Assembly (NCBI GenBank): GCA_009838385.1
Contig: VXRS01000285.1
Location: 2,110 to 8,103, forward strand
Length of the DNA stretch: 5,994 nt
Direction: 5' to 3'
Source of the DNA: Dehalococcoidia bacterium
GTDB lineage: Bacteria > Chloroflexota > Dehalococcoidia > Tepidiformales > Tepidiformaceae
This document shows positions 4,049 through 5,994 of this stretch, one piece after another. The notes under the pieces are model-generated. The model was not told the DNA's origin, made no database searches, and was given only the letters and a program-made list of their open reading frames with translations. The position numbers and the translations under genes were made by a program. The first letter of the stretch is position 1. The number at the start of each line of letters is the position of its first letter.

Positions 4049-5455
4049 GTGCCCGACCGCGACCTCGATTACGCTCCCGCGCGCGAGTTGGCGGCGCTGG
4101 TGCGCTCCGGGGAGCTTTCGCCGGTTGCGCTGATGGAGCGCTCGCTGGCGCGAATCGAGGCGCTCAACCCGACGCTGAACGCCTTCGTGGAGGTGGACGC
4201 GGAGGGGGCCATGCGCCAGGCGGAGGCGCTGGCCGAGCGGCTGGCGGGGGGCGAGGAGGCGGGGCCGTTCGCGGGGTTGCCGCTGGGCGTGAAGGACCTG
4301 GAAAACGCCGCGGGCTTCGTGACGACCAAGGGCTCGCGGCTCTACCGCGACAACCGCGTGGACTTCGACGACGCGCACGTGGCGCGCCTGAAGGCGGCAG
4401 GCGCGATCGTCGTCGGGAAGACGAACACGCCCGAGTTCGGACACATCCCCTTCACGGACAACGAGCTGTTCGGATCGACGCTCAACCCGTGGAACCTGGA
4501 GCGCACGCCAGGCGGGTCGAGCGGCGGGTCATCGGCAGCGCTGGCCTCGGGCATGGTGCCGCTCGCCACCGCGAGCGACGGCGGGGGGTCGATCCGCATC
4601 CCCGCGTGCTACACGGGCCTGTACGGCCTGAAGCCATCGCAGGGACGCACGCCCATCGCGCCCCGGCCAATGCCGACCTGGCTCAGCATCAGCTGCTACG
4701 GCCCGCTGACGCGCTCTGTTCGCGACGCGGCCATCTACCTCGACGTCGTGGCCGGACCGGATCCGCACGACCCGGAGTCGCTGCCGGCGCCGGACGTCTC
4801 CTACGCGGAGACGCTGGAGGAGCCGCTGCCCAAGCTGCGCATCGCCTTCAACGAGACGCTGGGCGTGACCACGGTCCAGCGGGACGTGCTGCGCGAGGTG
4901 CGCGCGGCAGCCGAGGCGTTCGCGGACATGGGGCACGACATCGTCGAAACCGACGACACAATCCCGGAGATGGGGGGCTGGTGGGCGCGCGTCTCAGCGT
5001 TCCAGTCGCTGGGGCAGGAGTGGGACAACTTCTCGACGCGCCACGACGGGTTCACAGAACGGTATGTCCGCCAACTCGACCGCGCCCTCGAGGTAGGGCC
5101 TTCGGACTTCCAGGAGTTCCTGCGGCGTCGCGGGGAGCTGGTCTCGTGGACAGCGGGGCTGTTCGAAGAGTACGACCTGCTGCTGACGCCCACGCTCCCC
5201 ACGGAGGCGTTCGCGCCCGCCGGTCCCATCCCACGCGAGATCGAGGGGGAGCAGGCGAACGCCATCGCCTACACCTACCCGTTCAACTTCACCGGACACC
5301 CGGCAGCCTCGGTGCCGGCGGGCCTTACGGACGCCGGTCTACCCTGCGGCCTCCAGATCGTCGGTCCCCGGCACCGCGACGACCTGGTGCTGCGGGCCTC
5401 CTACGCGTACGAGCTGGCGCGACCGTTCCCGGCGCTGCCGCGCGAGGTGGGGTAG
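4049..5455 (+). CDS. Amidase-signature family hydrolase
   Basis: 468 residues from a GTG start; no ATG fits, since the frame upstream overlaps the preceding gene. The sequence from there ([20 protein letters not shown]) matches the usual amidase N-terminus. The Ser-cisSer-Lys triad is complete: K82 in GVKDLEN, S157 in [11 protein letters not shown], and the nucleophile S181 in [10 protein letters not shown], 24 residues later as in the family. [11 protein letters not shown] (190-200) and [11 protein letters not shown] (218-228) follow, and the C-terminal region keeps [14 protein letters not shown] (412-425) and GLQIVGP (434-440). These cytosolic enzymes hydrolyse amides to acid plus ammonia or amine. 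GatA is less likely, because gatB and gatC are absent and the [10 protein letters not shown] motif is closer to the standalone aryl/cyclic-amide hydrolase branch. The substrate is unknown. A purine-rich stretch (AGGGCGG, 4034-4040) inside the end of the preceding gene may be its ribosome site. Confidence 0.92.
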   Translation: MPDRDLDYAPARELAALVRSGELSPVALMERSLARIEALNPTLNAFVEVDAEGAMRQAEALAERLAGGEEAGPFAGLPLGVKDLENAAGFVTTKGSRLYRDNRVDFDDAHVARLKAAGAIVVGKTNTPEFGHIPFTDNELFGSTLNPWNLERTPGGSSGGSSAALASGMVPLATASDGGGSIRIPACYTGLYGLKPSQGRTPIAPRPMPTWLSISCYGPLTRSVRDAAIYLDVVAGPDPHDPESLPAPDVSYAETLEEPLPKLRIAFNETLGVTTVQRDVLREVRAAAEAFADMGHDIVETDDTIPEMGGWWARVSAFQSLGQEWDNFSTRHDGFTERYVRQLDRALEVGPSDFQEFLRRRGELVSWTAGLFEEYDLLLTPTLPTEAFAPAGPIPREIEGEQANAIAYTYPFNFTGHPAASVPAGLTDAGLPCGLQIVGPRHRDDLVLRASYAYELARPFPALPREVG

Positions 5456-5457
5456 GA

Positions 5458-5493
5458 CAGGGGTCGCGCTGTCTTCGGGGCGTCAGACCCCTG
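5458..5493. terminator. Bidirectional terminator hairpin at a convergent junction
   Basis: CAGGGGTC (5458-5465) and GACCCCTG (5486-5493) are perfect 8-bp inverted repeats around a 20-nt loop. A second, overlapping stem, GACAG/CTGTC (5456-5460 with 5469-5473), is an alternative fold. It begins 3 nt after the amidase stop and its right arm lies in the last codons of the ccsA-like gene, whose stop (5483-5485) is in the loop. No U tract is present on either strand. Confidence 0.5.
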
Positions 5494-5994
5494 CGTAGCT
5501 GTGGAGGCCGGTGATCCAGAGGTTCACGCCGAAGTAGGTGAAGAGCAGCAGCGCGAACATCGCGACCAGCCACCACATGGGGTCGGGACGCCAGCTGCGC
5601 TGGAACCGCCTCGGGATGATCCAGCGGATGATGGGCGCGCCGGCGACGGAGCCCTCGCCGGCGCGGGCGTGGAAGTAGGCGGCCAGGGCGAGCAGGACGA
5701 CGAGGGCGCTGGTCTCCTTCGGGTCCCAGCCCCAGTAGCGTCCCCAGGCGCTGTTCGCCCACCAGGCACCCAGGCCAATGCCCAGCGCCAGCAGGGGGAA
5801 TCCCACGAGCACGGCGCGATGGGCGAGGTCGCCGGCGGCCTCGCCGCCGGGGAGGGAGGCGAAGCGCCTGCGACCCTCGCCACCCTGCACCAGGTAGATG
5901 ACGGCGGCGCTGAAGGCCACGGTGAGAACGGCGTACGAGACCATCACGACGCTCACGTGGAGGGTGAGCAGGGGGCCGTTCTGGAGGGCGGGGA
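5483..5994 (-). CDS. CcsA/ResC-type cytochrome c assembly protein, C-terminal part
   Basis: The C-terminal 169 residues are visible; the frame stays open past the right edge, and a GTG at 5956 is internal. The heme-handling WWD motif reads AWGRYWGWDPKE (residues 82-93 of the visible part). Flanking conserved histidines are in NGPLLTLHVSVVMVSY (H12) and in the terminal GLHSYAGV (H164). Four hydrophobic segments follow, at about 12-35, 58-78, 93-113 and 138-159, matching the last helices of CcsA/ResC, which carries heme to the outside and, with CcsB/ResB, ligates it to apocytochrome c (System II). CcmC of System I shares the WWD domain, but the HVSVVMVSY and HSYAGV ends favour CcsA. The usual PKETWAL reads PKETSAL. 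The partner ccsB would be expected upstream, outside the window. It is convergent with the amidase. Confidence 0.9.
   Translation of the reverse strand, partial: PALQNGPLLTLHVSVVMVSYAVLTVAFSAAVIYLVQGGEGRRRFASLPGGEAAGDLAHRAVLVGFPLLALGIGLGAWWANSAWGRYWGWDPKETSALVVLLALAAYFHARAGEGSVAGAPIIRWIIPRRFQRSWRPDPMWWLVAMFALLLFTYFGVNLWITGLHSYAGV

Noticed and set aside
4049..5455. gatA of the Glu-tRNA(Gln) amidotransferase
   Set aside because: No gatB or gatC is adjacent, and the [10 protein letters not shown] motif and the partner gene point to a standalone amidase.
4489..5514. 341-codon frame overlapping the amidase in another frame
   Set aside because: Arg/Ala/Gly-rich translation without motifs, fully inside a gene with a complete catalytic triad.

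Overview
This is a 6 kb piece of a GC-rich bacterial chromosome made mostly of housekeeping genes, densely packed on both strands. The lineage is inferred only: the GAAC-N4-GTTC type of SOS box, the very high third-codon-position GC, the CcsA-type (System II) cytochrome c assembly gene and an intergenic heptamer repeat fit a Chloroflexota (Dehalococcoidia-like) or actinobacterial genome. No mobile element, CRISPR array, tRNA or rRNA was seen, and no stretch over 300 bases lacks a gene.

Layout. (1) 1-341, minus: the N-terminal half of an AlkB-family DNA dealkylation dioxygenase, cut by the window edge. (2) 342-414: a divergent promoter region holding a perfect LexA-type palindrome inside the spacer of the alkB promoter. 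(3) 415-1005, plus: a YfcE/MJ0936-type metallophosphoesterase, probably on a leaderless transcript. (4) 1006-1126: a leader or regulatory region with a small hairpin, a -10 box, a 7-bp inverted repeat and three TTGGCAG copies. (5) 1127-1489, plus: a YbaN/DUF454 small membrane protein, converging on (6) 1512-2597, minus: an SPFH/Band 7 (prohibitin-like) membrane protein. (7) 2598-2734: the spfh promoter and a degenerate heptamer-repeat dyad. (8) 2735-3721, minus: tsaD, the tRNA t6A37 enzyme. (9) 3722-3804: a divergent promoter region. (10) 3805-4044, plus: a ThiS/MoaD-type ubiquitin-fold protein ending in Gly-Gly, followed after 4 nt by (11) 4049-5455, plus: a standalone amidase-signature hydrolase. 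(12) 5483-5994, minus: the C-terminal part of a CcsA/ResC-type cytochrome c assembly protein, running off the window.

The genes do not form one pathway. The two units that read as functional pairings are alkB with its SOS box (damage-inducible repair) and the sulfur-carrier-like protein with the amidase (tight co-transcription, unknown joint role). The two convergent junctions each carry an 8-bp perfect inverted repeat straddling or touching the stop codon of the minus-strand gene, probably compact bidirectional terminators. I found no clearly new biological system. The most testable signals are the SOS box, the structured DUF454 leader, the heptamer dyad and the carrier-amidase pair.
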